This document shows, one piece after another, positions 9,030 to 16,748 of a stretch of DNA of 64,000 bases. Below the pieces are notes generated by a model that was not told where the DNA came from, did not search any database, and saw only the letters and a program-made list of their open reading frames with translations. The stretch's first letter is position 1. Every line of letters starts with the position of its first letter. The position numbers and the translations under genes are program-made. The stretch comes from Opitutus sp. GTDB lineage: Bacteria; Verrucomicrobiota; Verrucomicrobiia; Opitutales; Opitutaceae. The DNA is taken from assembly GCA_024998815.1 (NCBI GenBank), contig JACEUQ010000001.1, positions 1,054,001 through 1,118,000 of the forward strand, given 5' to 3'.

Positions 9030-9858
9030 CTAGGATTGGCTGCAACACGATCACCGCCGCGCTTTGCACCACCCGGTCTTTCACCGTAGGGATGCCCAGC
9101 GCACGACGTTTGGTCCTGGCCTGATCCTTCCATATATAGACGCGCAGGACCGGACTGGGTCGGTAGGTTTTCGTTCGCATTTCCTCCGCCAGCGCAAGCA
9201 GCCATGCCGCCCGATAGGCTTCGTTCTTTACGAGCGTTTCCACCTCGAACCCGTCCACTCCCGGCACGCCGTCATTGGCGATCACCTGATCGAGCGCATC
9301 CGACAGAATGTCCTGCCGATACAGCTCTCCATACAAACTATAGAACCGCCAATGCGGCTCCGCTTTTGCTTTCCGATATAGCACACGTTGCAGCTTCCGA
9401 ACCTTCGGTGACGTTTTTATCCAGAGTTCATCACCCCAGCCATCGTCGGGTCCTTTGCCGCTCTGTGATGCGTGGGAACAAGTGCCCTCCCTTCGCTCCC
9501 CGGCGGTTTTAATGTCCGCTAGATCATCACTACTATGGAGGTCTCCGACTCCTGCCACGGCCCGTCCGGCCTTACGAGGTTTTGCCGCGCTTGTGCCGGT
9601 GGTTGAGGCATCGCAAGACGCCCCACCGCCGCAGGTCTCACCACTTAACCTAACGACCTTTCCCACCCCGCCGCCCCCGCTGACTCCGCCGACGTGTTGA
9701 TCGGAAATCAACGATTTAGGTCCTACGTCTTTGCGAGACTGCCTTTTCCGATCCTTGCAGTCTTCACCGTTCAGGTAGCGGCTGGACTCGTCGGTTGTTT
9801 CGGTAACGGAGCTCATTGGATGGGGTTCACCTTCGTTGCGGCTGACTGGTTCGGGCAC
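9030..9858 (-). pseudogene. ltrA: Group II intron reverse transcriptase, N-terminal part
   Basis: Open frame that carries reverse-transcriptase similarity from about 9430 downward: VLYRKAKAEPHWRFYSLYGE, then NDGVPGVDGFEVETL, TYRPSPVLRVYIWKD, and RRALGIPTVKDRVVQSAAVI ending VLQPILE. The 140 or so residues before this are low-complexity and probably reflect intron RNA rather than protein, so the true start is likely an internal codon near 9430. After ILE the frame enters the inserted element. Pairs with 6199-7121. Confidence 0.82.
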
Positions 9859-9982
9859 ACGGTCGTGCTTTCCGGCGAGGCCTCGCGGCCTGCATCCGTG
9901 ACCGGGCCCTTCGACCGCGAATCGTTAAATTCGGTCGAACAGACTTTCACTGTTATGGTTGTTAGTTTCATGGTCGCACACC

Positions 9983-10153
9983 TGAATTCCGAAGTTCAAA
10001 CCAACCACAGATTACACAGATTGCACAGATACAATCCCTTAGGAGGTAAACGGACTCAGCTTGCCCCCCTTTTTTCATCCTGTCTTCAAATTCAGTAACA
10101 CTCTGTTATCTGTGCTCATCTGTGAATTCCGTGGTTAAAACTTCGGCGTTCGG
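9983..10153. mobile_element. MITE-like element, copy 1
   Basis: 171 bases starting TGAATTCCGAAGTTCAAACC and ending in a near-inverted copy (GTTAAAACTTCGGCGTTCGG). Nearly identical to 56139-56310, which has an 8-base target duplication. No gene inside. Here it lies directly against the 5' end of the group II intron, and no target duplication is seen. Confidence 0.75.
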
Positions 10154-10175
10154 GTTAAACCGGCCAAACTCCAGA

Positions 10176-10245
10176 CCTTGAGCTCACGCTCAAGGCCACA
10201 AGGGGTGTGTTCGCGAATCATGTGGCCTTGAGCGTGAGCTCAAGG
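10176..10245. repeat. Dispersed hairpin repeat (TTGAGCGTGAGCTCAA family), copy 1
   Basis: Perfect 25-base inverted repeat: CCTTGAGCTCACGCTCAAGG plus CCACA pairs with TGTGG plus CCTTGAGCGTGAGCTCAAGG around a 20-base loop. Other copies lie at 40783-40852, 45400-45526 and 47536-47676. Confidence 0.9.
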
Positions 10246-10288
10246 ATTCGGCTGATCTGCGTTCGACTAGTCAGGGGCCAAACCCCAG

Positions 10289-10775
10289 CCACCACCTCGG
10301 AGGTGGTGATCACCGGCAGGTCGGCGGAACTGGGGCACGAATTGCCATGGTAACTCACCAGCGACAGGTCCTCGGGAAGGCGCACGCCATTGGCCAAAAG
10401 GTAGCGACAGAGCGACTGATTCGTCATGGCGCTGGGACAAACCCACGCATCGACACCTTCACTTAGGAGGGTTTTCACCTGGTTAAAGGCGACTTCATCC
10501 CGAAACTCGGTCCCGGAAAGCGCGGCGGACAGGTCGATGCGCACAGCGAGGCGGGAGTCGATTTCCAGACCGTGCCGAGTCATGGCTTCCAGGTAAGCGC
10601 CGTAGCATGAGCAGGACCACGTCACCTCGGGGCACAGCCCGAAAAAACCGATCCGCCAATGCCCGCCTGCGTAAAGGTGGTCGACTAGGTCACCCACGCC
10701 CCGGCGATCATCGCTGTTGATCAGATCAATGTTTGTTCCAGGGTAATCATGCGCGAGGGAAGCGGTCGGGAATTT
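10289..10775 (-). pseudogene. LacI-family regulator, sugar-binding half of a split gene
   Basis: Encodes the middle of a LacI/GalR-type repressor: SLAHDYPGTNIDLINSDDRR, HWRIGFFGLCPE, AFNQVKTLLSEGVDAWVCPS, LLANGVRLPEDLSLVSYHGN and SADLPVITTSEVV. This is the periplasmic-binding-like effector domain. The DNA-binding helix-turn-helix that should precede it is absent: at about 10775 homology ends and a beta-galactosidase fragment begins in the opposite direction. The C-terminal end lies at 3870-4021. A pseudogene broken at both ends. Confidence 0.75.
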
Positions 10776-10781
10776 TTCCCC

Positions 10782-11515
10782 AATGGAAGCCGCCACTGCC
10801 GCCGGCCAGAGCAACAAAGCGCTCGGTCGCTGGCAGAAACTCGGCCTGGCCGACAAACCGATCCAGCACCAACCGGGCAAATTCGCGTACAAAGCCAACC
10901 GCGACGGCTCGGTGACGGTGATGGTCTCCCACGCCGCCTCCGGCCGGGAAAAGTGGAGCGATTGCCCCCACACGCACAGCTACGCCCTGCATGCCGACGC
11001 TCGCCTGGTGGTGGACAACGTGATCGCGTTCACCGGGGCCAACATGACCGACCTACCGCGCGCCGGGGTGCGTTTTGACCTGGTAGCCGGCTACGAAAAC
11101 CTCGCCTACTTTGGGCGTGGCCCGGTGGAGAATTATGCCGACCGCAAGACCGGCAGCCTGCTCGCCCGCTACGCGACCACCGTCGCGGCCGAGTATGTGG
11201 ACTACGTGATGCCGCAGGAACACGACCACCACACCGAAACCCGCTGGCTGGAGTTGTCCGCGGCCGACCGCAAGGCGCCCACCGTGCACATCGCCGCCGC
11301 GCCGCTGCTGGAGTTCAACGCGACGCATTTCACTGTCGAAGACCTCTACGCGGCCAAACACACGACCGACCTGCCCCCCCCGGGCAGAGACGATTGTTTA
11401 CCTTGATGCGGCCGACCGCGGACTCGGCAGTCAAAGCTGCGGACCCGACACCCTGGACCGCTACAAGGTGTCGGCCAAACGCTACGCCTTCAGCTACACC
11501 CTGCCGGCACGGTAA
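10782..11515 (+). pseudogene. GH2 beta-galactosidase, C-terminal fragment with frameshift
   Basis: Carries the small-chain (C-terminal beta-sandwich) domain of a family 2 beta-galactosidase: LAYFGRGPVENYADRKTGSL, EYVDYVMPQEHDHHTETRWL and LLEFNATHFTVEDLYAAKHT. The frame breaks in a run of C near 11383-11391; read one base over, it continues TIVYLDAADRGLGSQSCGPD and DRYKVSAKRYAFSYTLPAR to a TAA. The N-terminal catalytic domains are missing. Adjacent to a LacI-type remnant, so the pair is probably a decayed regulated glycosidase locus. Confidence 0.8.
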
Positions 11516-11674
11516 ACGTCCAACACTCAACATTGAACTTGTCGGATTGAGTTCTGAGGTAGTGCGGTGCTTTAGCCCGCAGGTTTGTACCGTATTCTTC
11601 TCACAATCGCCGATGCGGATTGAAGCACTACTTTCGATCCGAAACTCTAATTAGTCGGCTCTGAAAAAGGCACC

Positions 11675-11950
11675 TTACGACATCACCGCCAAAAACTGAT
11701 CCCGGGATGCTGGGGTGAACAACGAACGAAGGAGGTGGAGTAGATTGCGCTCCAATCGGTGTTCGACCTTGAGGTGTCCGATGGTCGGTTCGATGGCGGC
11801 GCGGCGTTTCATCCATTTCCAAACTCGTTTGGGGATCGTTCCCCGGCGGCGTTTATCGACGATGATGGTCTCATACCCCTTTGCATTCATACGCATAAAA
11901 ACTTGGCTACAGTTCAGGCTCACCGCACCAGCAACCCAGCAGCCAAACAT
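11675..11950 (-). pseudogene. IS5-family transposase, C-terminal remnant
   Basis: Encodes VDKRRRGTIPKRVWKWMKRR and AAIEPTIGHLKVEHRLERN, the region around the catalytic glutamate (the E of AAIEPTIGH) of IS5-type transposases. The end (LRSLFTPASRDQFLAVMS) is degenerate. The matching N-terminal part lies at 12094-12563 on the same strand, separated by a small MITE and lost sequence, so the gene is broken. Confidence 0.75.
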
Positions 11951-11962
11951 AAAAACACGGAA

Positions 11963-12093
11963 TTTTAACCGCTAATCAACAAGAAGATACGCTAATTCAA
12001 TGATCACATTCCTATCGCGGCTCAACTTCAGCCTACTCGCTACCCGCTACTCGCTACTGTTATTAGCGGCTATTAGTTCATTAGCGATTAAAA
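11963..12093. mobile_element. Small MITE-like element inside the IS5 remnant
   Basis: 131 bases beginning TTTTAACCGCTAAT and ending ATTAGCGATTAAAA, imperfect inverted ends. Internally it carries the TACTCGCTACCCGCTACTCG motif also found between leuC and leuD. A related element lies at 52165-52258. Confidence 0.65.
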
Positions 12094-12563
12094 TCGGTTC
12101 GTTTGTATTTTTTTGAGTGCGAAATGGTATCAATCTGCGCGGGCGTGATCACCTTCATCTTTAGTCCCGTGTCGATCGTTGTCTTGAGCATCGCCTCCGC
12201 CCCGGCTTCCCCGAGCCGCTTGCGCCACCGTGACATGCTCGAGGGATGGATCGGAATCTCATGCTCAAAAAACTGCCGTCCGCTAAAATGCTGCCAGTAG
12301 GGATTCTCCACCCACTGGGCCAGCACGACATCGTCACTCAGATCATACCGATACTTCAAATAGTGCAGCGCCACCATCAGCCTCGTGCTCCCCCCGGGCG
12401 CCCCGTTGCTCGGGTCGTACGTCTGCCCCAATTGCCTGTCGAACACGGCCCAGTTCATCTGCCGTCCCATCGTCACTAGCGCATGGCCCGCATCCACCAA
12501 ACCCTCCAACTCGGTTCGGAACAGTTCCCGCTGCGCTTGGTGGACGGGGCCTTTTGGCTTCAT
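12081..12563 (-). pseudogene. IS5-family transposase, N-terminal remnant
   Basis: About 155 residues typical of IS5-type transposase N-termini: GSTRLMVALHYLKYRYDLSD, ENPYWQHFSGRQFFEHEIPI and HPSSMSRWRKRLGEAGAEAM. Reading continues into the MITE at 12093 and ends there, before the catalytic core. The C-terminal remnant is at 11675-11950. The first catalytic aspartate region is not preserved between them. Confidence 0.82.
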
Positions 12564-12826
12564 CGATTTCCCCAGTTTTTGTTGGTGTGTTTAGACTTAG
12601 CCAGAAAAACAGGAGCCAAATAAAAACCTCAAATAAATATTAGAAAGCAGGTTATGATTTATTCATGGGCGACTAAGTACCATCAGCACCGAAAAGCATG
12701 CAATGACCCCATGGCCTAAAATCTAGGGCGGGGCAGATTTTCCTGCGGAAGGATTTGTCAAACCCGCCGGGGTGGGTACTGGTTGCGCCTTTGGCGGTGT
12801 CCAAGCACAGCCTGAAGCCACTCCTC
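12564..12826 (+). promoter_or_regulatory. Upstream region of the cytochrome oxidase operon
   Basis: An AT-rich stretch (about 12600-12690) followed by GC-rich sequence leads to ctaA and must carry the operon promoter. I cannot place -35/-10 boxes with confidence. The TTG at 12755 opens the same frame but has no supporting features. Confidence 0.4.
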
Positions 12827-13852
12827 ATGACCTCTTTTCGCACCGCTAGCTATCGACCCGTCATCGCGTGGTTCGCCGCGCTCAGCTCACTGTGGGTGTT
12901 TGGCGTAGTCACCCTCGGAGCCTTCACCACGAGTATCCACGCAGGTATGGCATTCCAAGACTGGCCATTGTCCAATGGTTCGATCAACCCCGAGGGCTGG
13001 CTGAGCGAAATCGATAAATTCGCCGAGCATTCGCACCGCCTCTTCGGCATGGTCATGGGTTGGCTCGCCATCGGGCTGGTGGTGGGGTTGCACCGCTACG
13101 AAGCGCGGGGCTGGTTGCGCAACCTTGGCTGGGGGTCGCTCGGCATTGTGGTGATCCAAGGCGTGTTAGGCGGCACCCGTGTGCTTCAGGACGAGGTCAT
13201 GGTGCCCGGTTTCGCCATGTCGCTGGGAGAAATGCTGCGCATTCCCCACGGTATTTTGGCCCAGGTTTACGTGTGCACCTTGTTCGCCATCGCTGCGTCG
13301 CTGTCGCGCCCGTGGATCGAGGGCATCAAAGCGGAAAAGACCTCCCGTACTGCCTCGCCAGGCGCCGACACGGGCGACCTTAATTCCGCCAGCCTGCGTC
13401 GCCTGGCCCTGGGTTCGACATTACTCATTTTTGTTCAGCTGGTGGTCGCCGCCCTGATGCGCCACAACAACGCGGGGCTGGCGATTCCGACTTTCCCGCT
13501 CACACCCGAGGGCGGTTTGATTCCCTCGCACTGGGATTTCCGGGTGGCGATCCACTTTACCCACCGGGTGATGGCGCTGGTTTTGACCGGCGTTCTGGTC
13601 GCTCTCGCGGTAGCGCTCTGGCGTTCGGCAACGACGGGGAGTGCGCATAAACTCGCCGCAGGACTCGTCGGCGGCCTGCTTTTTGTGCAGATTTTGCTCG
13701 GCGCCATCACGGTTTGGTCGACGCGCAATCCCTACGCCGCCACCGCCCACGTGATCGTGGGAGCGTTTTTACTGGCCACAGTCTTCACGGTAACGTGGTG
13801 GACGTACCGGAATTCCTTCGTTAGCACCCGATCCGCTTCGCTCGCCGCATGA
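12827..13852 (+). CDS. ctaA: Heme A synthase (COX15/CtaA)
   Basis: Membrane enzyme that oxidises the C8 methyl of heme O to the formyl of heme A for the oxidase encoded downstream. The 341-residue protein starts at the ATG of MTSFRTASYRP. About eight membrane segments are visible, with the conserved histidines of the family in EHSHRLFGMVMGW, IPHGILAQVY, MRHNNAGLAIP and HFTHRVMALVL, plus HVIVGAFLL near the end. The QGVLGGTRVL segment is typical of the bacterial type. Its stop overlaps the ctaB start (ATGA), so the two heme-modifying enzymes are translationally coupled. Confidence 0.93.
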   Translation: MTSFRTASYRPVIAWFAALSSLWVFGVVTLGAFTTSIHAGMAFQDWPLSNGSINPEGWLSEIDKFAEHSHRLFGMVMGWLAIGLVVGLHRYEARGWLRNLGWGSLGIVVIQGVLGGTRVLQDEVMVPGFAMSLGEMLRIPHGILAQVYVCTLFAIAASLSRPWIEGIKAEKTSRTASPGADTGDLNSASLRRLALGSTLLIFVQLVVAALMRHNNAGLAIPTFPLTPEGGLIPSHWDFRVAIHFTHRVMALVLTGVLVALAVALWRSATTGSAHKLAAGLVGGLLFVQILLGAITVWSTRNPYAATAHVIVGAFLLATVFTVTWWTYRNSFVSTRSASLAA

Positions 13853-14751
13853 CCACCACCGATACTTCCAGCATGGACGACACACCCTCGAAGGCCCGCT
13901 TTGGGGATTACCTTGAATTAACCAAGCCACGCCTGAGCCTGCTCTCGGTGATCACCACGCTGGTGGGTTATGCCGCCGCCCGCCCCGGCTGGCACCCGGT
14001 GGAATTCACCGCGTTGGTTGCGGGTACGTGCGCGTGCGCCGGCGGCGTGGCGGCGCTCAACCAATGGATGGAAAGCGACACCGACGCAGTCATGCCGCGC
14101 ACGGCAGACCGGCCGATTCCCTCTGGTAAAGTGGCGACGGGTTCGGCCTTTGTAATCGGCGTGGGGCTCTGCGCAGGTGGGCTCGGTGTGATGTTTACCT
14201 ATATGCATGGCGGGGCGGCTTTTTTCGCTCTGCTGACCATCATTTCGTATCTGGCCATCTACACGCCGGCCAAACGCTGGTCGCACTGGTCAACCGAGAT
14301 TGGGGCGGTCGCAGGGGCGTTTCCCCCGCTCATCGGCTGGGCGGCGGCAACCGGTGGCGTCACGGCACTGGGGTGGATTCTGTTTGCGGTGCTGTTTTTT
14401 TGGCAAATCCCGCACTTCATGGCGGTGGCGTGGACCTACCGGAAGGACTATGGGGCAGTTAACTTCCCGATGCTGCCCGTGCGCGATAGCGAAGGCGGCA
14501 AGGTTGCCCGCTGGTCGTTTATCAACTCCGTGGGGCTGATCCTCGTCTGCCTGCTGCCTCAGGCACTGGGGCTGGCGAGTCCCTTTTATACGGTGGTGAC
14601 CGTGGTGCTGGGCACGTGGTTTCTGACGAGAGCCGGTGCGTTCCTGCGCACAACCCAACGCGACCAGAACGCCCGCCGGTTGTTCTTCACGACTATAGGA
14701 TGGCTGCCCCTACAACTGGGCGCGTTGGTGGCCGACCGGTTTATTTTCTGA
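13849..14751 (+). CDS. ctaB: Protoheme IX farnesyltransferase (heme O synthase)
   Basis: Adds the farnesyl tail to heme B, giving heme O, the substrate of CtaA. 300 residues, UbiA-type prenyltransferase with about nine membrane helices. The prenyl-diphosphate/Mg site is NQWMESDTDAVMPRTADRP (residues 71-89) and the second acidic loop is around YRKDYGAVNFPMLPV. Starts with the ATG embedded in the ctaA stop. The order ctaA-ctaB-DUF420-coxB marks a dedicated aa3/caa3 oxidase operon. Confidence 0.95.
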   Translation: MTTTDTSSMDDTPSKARFGDYLELTKPRLSLLSVITTLVGYAAARPGWHPVEFTALVAGTCACAGGVAALNQWMESDTDAVMPRTADRPIPSGKVATGSAFVIGVGLCAGGLGVMFTYMHGGAAFFALLTIISYLAIYTPAKRWSHWSTEIGAVAGAFPPLIGWAAATGGVTALGWILFAVLFFWQIPHFMAVAWTYRKDYGAVNFPMLPVRDSEGGKVARWSFINSVGLILVCLLPQALGLASPFYTVVTVVLGTWFLTRAGAFLRTTQRDQNARRLFFTTIGWLPLQLGALVADRFIF

Positions 14752-14802
14752 GAGGAAAGCGCAAAACAGTTAACCGATGCCTGAAAACCGATTTTTCACC
14801 CA

Positions 14803-15258
14803 ATGACCCTTAACGACATCCCCGCGTTCAACGCCGGACTCAACGCCTTCGCCACAGTACTCATCACTGCGGGCTTCATCTGCATCAAAACCGGCCGCAA
14901 AATTGCGCACCGCGCCTGCATGCTGGCGGCCGGAGTCGTCTCGGCTATTTTCTTGGTCGGCTACATCGGCCACAAAATCCTCAAGGGCATGGCGGTGGGC
15001 GCCGGCGAGGCAGTCCACACCCAGTTCGGCGGCGAAGGTCCCATCCGCACGGTTTATTTCGTGATGCTCATCAGCCACATTCTGCTGGCGATCAGCATCG
15101 CCTACTTGGTACCCAAGACGTTTGCCCTCGCCCTCAAAGGCGATTTCGAGCGCCACCGCAAATGGGCCCGCGTGGTCTTCCCCATTTGGTATTACGTGAG
15201 CATCACCGGTGTATTGGTTTACTTCTTCCTCTACCAATGGTGGCCCTCGACCCCATAA
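14803..15258 (+). CDS. DUF420 membrane protein, probable oxidase assembly factor
   Basis: 151 residues with four predicted membrane segments: LNAFATVLITAGFICI, CMLAAGVVSAIFLVGYIGH, VYFVMLISHILLAISIAYL and VFPIWYYVSITGVLVYFFLY. The HRACMLAA, HILLA and HRKWAR histidines match the DUF420 (CtaM/YozB) family. In Gram-positive relatives CtaM is needed to activate heme A-containing oxidases; a similar role here is inferred from family and operon position. No Shine-Dalgarno sequence before the ATG. Confidence 0.85.
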   Translation: MTLNDIPAFNAGLNAFATVLITAGFICIKTGRKIAHRACMLAAGVVSAIFLVGYIGHKILKGMAVGAGEAVHTQFGGEGPIRTVYFVMLISHILLAISIAYLVPKTFALALKGDFERHRKWARVVFPIWYYVSITGVLVYFFLYQWWPSTP

Positions 15259-15418
15259 AACCGACCTGCAGCTGTGCTTCACCGGCCACATCGTTTGCTT
15301 ATGCTGTTCAGCATGTGAGTTTATGGCTTGAAATGCCCCGCTGCTTGCGGACGCTGACTCGAATTATTGATTTTTTTTCCAACTGTTTGACTCGACCGCC
15401 CTCCCGACTTTTCGACAA

Positions 15419-16717
15419 ATGACCTTAACGTCTATTTATCAGTTCATTAAACACCGTGCCCTTCCCTGCGCGGCCGTTTCTGTTGTACCGCTGTTCACCG
15501 GCGGGTGGTTCAACTGGCTCACAGGCCCCCAATCCACCTTCGATACGCATGGTCCGGTCGCGCGCTCGCAGCTCGATGTTTTTTACGTCACATGCTGGGT
15601 AACCGGCATCACCTTTGTGATCGTTGCTAGCATCTTGGCTTATGCCATGATCCGGTTCCGCGCCCGCAAAACCGATGACCCCAAGGCACTCCCGCCTGAC
15701 CCTGGCCATGGCAACCCGCTTATCGAGCTCAGCCTCATCGGCCTGTCCGTGCTCGCCCTAGTTTTTATCGCGGTGCCCACGCTCAAAGCCATCTGGTACA
15801 CTTACGACGTACCAGCCGAACAAAAAGCCAACGCCTACGAAGTCACCGCAACCGGCCTCCAGTGGTGGTTCCGCTTCGACTACCCCAAGGAGCAGATCGA
15901 CGGGGTCGGTACCCTCTCGACCGCCAACGAATTGGTCATCCCTGCCGGTCGCCCCGTGCGCGTTAACCTCCGCACCGCTGACGTCATTCACTCATTCTGG
16001 GTTCCAAAACTCGCCGGCAAGGTCGACATGATTCCCAACCGCGGCAACCACCTTTGGTTGCAGGCTGACGCCCCCGGATATTTCTGGGGCCAATGCGCTG
16101 AGTTCTGTGGCGAATCCCACGCTGTCATGCGTTTCCGCGTGATCGCCTTGGCCGAAGCCGACTTCGCCGCTTGGGTCGCCCACCAAAAGAGCGCTGCTCG
16201 CAGCGTGCCCGCCGATGCAACTCCCGCGTCGCCTCCCGCTGCTCCTTACGCCTACACCAATCCAGGTCGTAACGCCCCAGGTTATACCGCCGAATTCGAC
16301 GCCAATCCGTTTGAAGGCTGGAAAAAACAACAGGTGATCAACGCTGGCGAAAATCCCGCAGCCATTGCTCAAGGTCGCCAAATTTTTCAACAAAAAGGCT
16401 GCGTCACCTGCCACGCCGTGCGTGGTAACGAAGGCCTGGGCGTAACGGGTCCCGATCTGACACACGTGGGCTCGCGCAGCACTATTGCCGCCGGTCTCTT
16501 GGAAAACAACCAGGTTAACCTCCATCATTGGCTTACCCACCCCAACGAGCTTAAACCCGGTAACAAGATGTATGTGGGTGTTCCTACCGGTGGCGGCAAC
16601 GTCATGGCTGGGTACCTCAACATCGACCGCGCGACCGGTGAAACCACCGGCCACAACATCGTGGTCAGCGACGACGAAGCCCGTAGCCTCGTCGCCTACC
16701 TACACAGCCTGAAGTAA
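15419..16717 (+). CDS. ctaC: Cytochrome c oxidase subunit II with C-terminal cytochrome c domain
   Basis: 432 residues. Two membrane helices near the N-terminus (residues about 50-75 and 100-122) hold a periplasmic cupredoxin domain with the CuA ligands His191, Cys226, Cys230, His234 and Met237 (CAEFCGESHAVM). A proline/alanine-rich linker leads to a fused class I cytochrome c domain: heme site CVTCH at 328-332 and axial Met384 in GNKMYVG. The fusion defines a caa3-type oxidase, which accepts electrons without a separate soluble cytochrome c. The first hydrophobic stretch lacks an obvious lipobox. Confidence 0.95.
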   Translation: MTLTSIYQFIKHRALPCAAVSVVPLFTGGWFNWLTGPQSTFDTHGPVARSQLDVFYVTCWVTGITFVIVASILAYAMIRFRARKTDDPKALPPDPGHGNPLIELSLIGLSVLALVFIAVPTLKAIWYTYDVPAEQKANAYEVTATGLQWWFRFDYPKEQIDGVGTLSTANELVIPAGRPVRVNLRTADVIHSFWVPKLAGKVDMIPNRGNHLWLQADAPGYFWGQCAEFCGESHAVMRFRVIALAEADFAAWVAHQKSAARSVPADATPASPPAAPYAYTNPGRNAPGYTAEFDANPFEGWKKQQVINAGENPAAIAQGRQIFQQKGCVTCHAVRGNEGLGVTGPDLTHVGSRSTIAAGLLENNQVNLHHWLTHPNELKPGNKMYVGVPTGGGNVMAGYLNIDRATGETTGHNIVVSDDEARSLVAYLHSLK

Positions 16718-16748
16718 ACTTTTCAATTTAACGAACGCCGCCGCCACC

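Larger units (their letters stand above)
6072..9981 (-). mobile_element. Group II intron, interrupted by an insertion sequence
   Basis: A bacterial group II intron read on the minus strand. The 5' end is placed at GTGTGCGACC (9981 downward), matching the GUGYG start rule; the 3' end is placed just past domain VI near 6072-6077. It encodes one reverse transcriptase/maturase that is split at ATCCTAG by the element at 7122-9029. Removing that element and one 9-base target copy restores the frame. The 5' side abuts a MITE and the 3' side abuts a transposase remnant. The ends are approximate. Confidence 0.75.
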
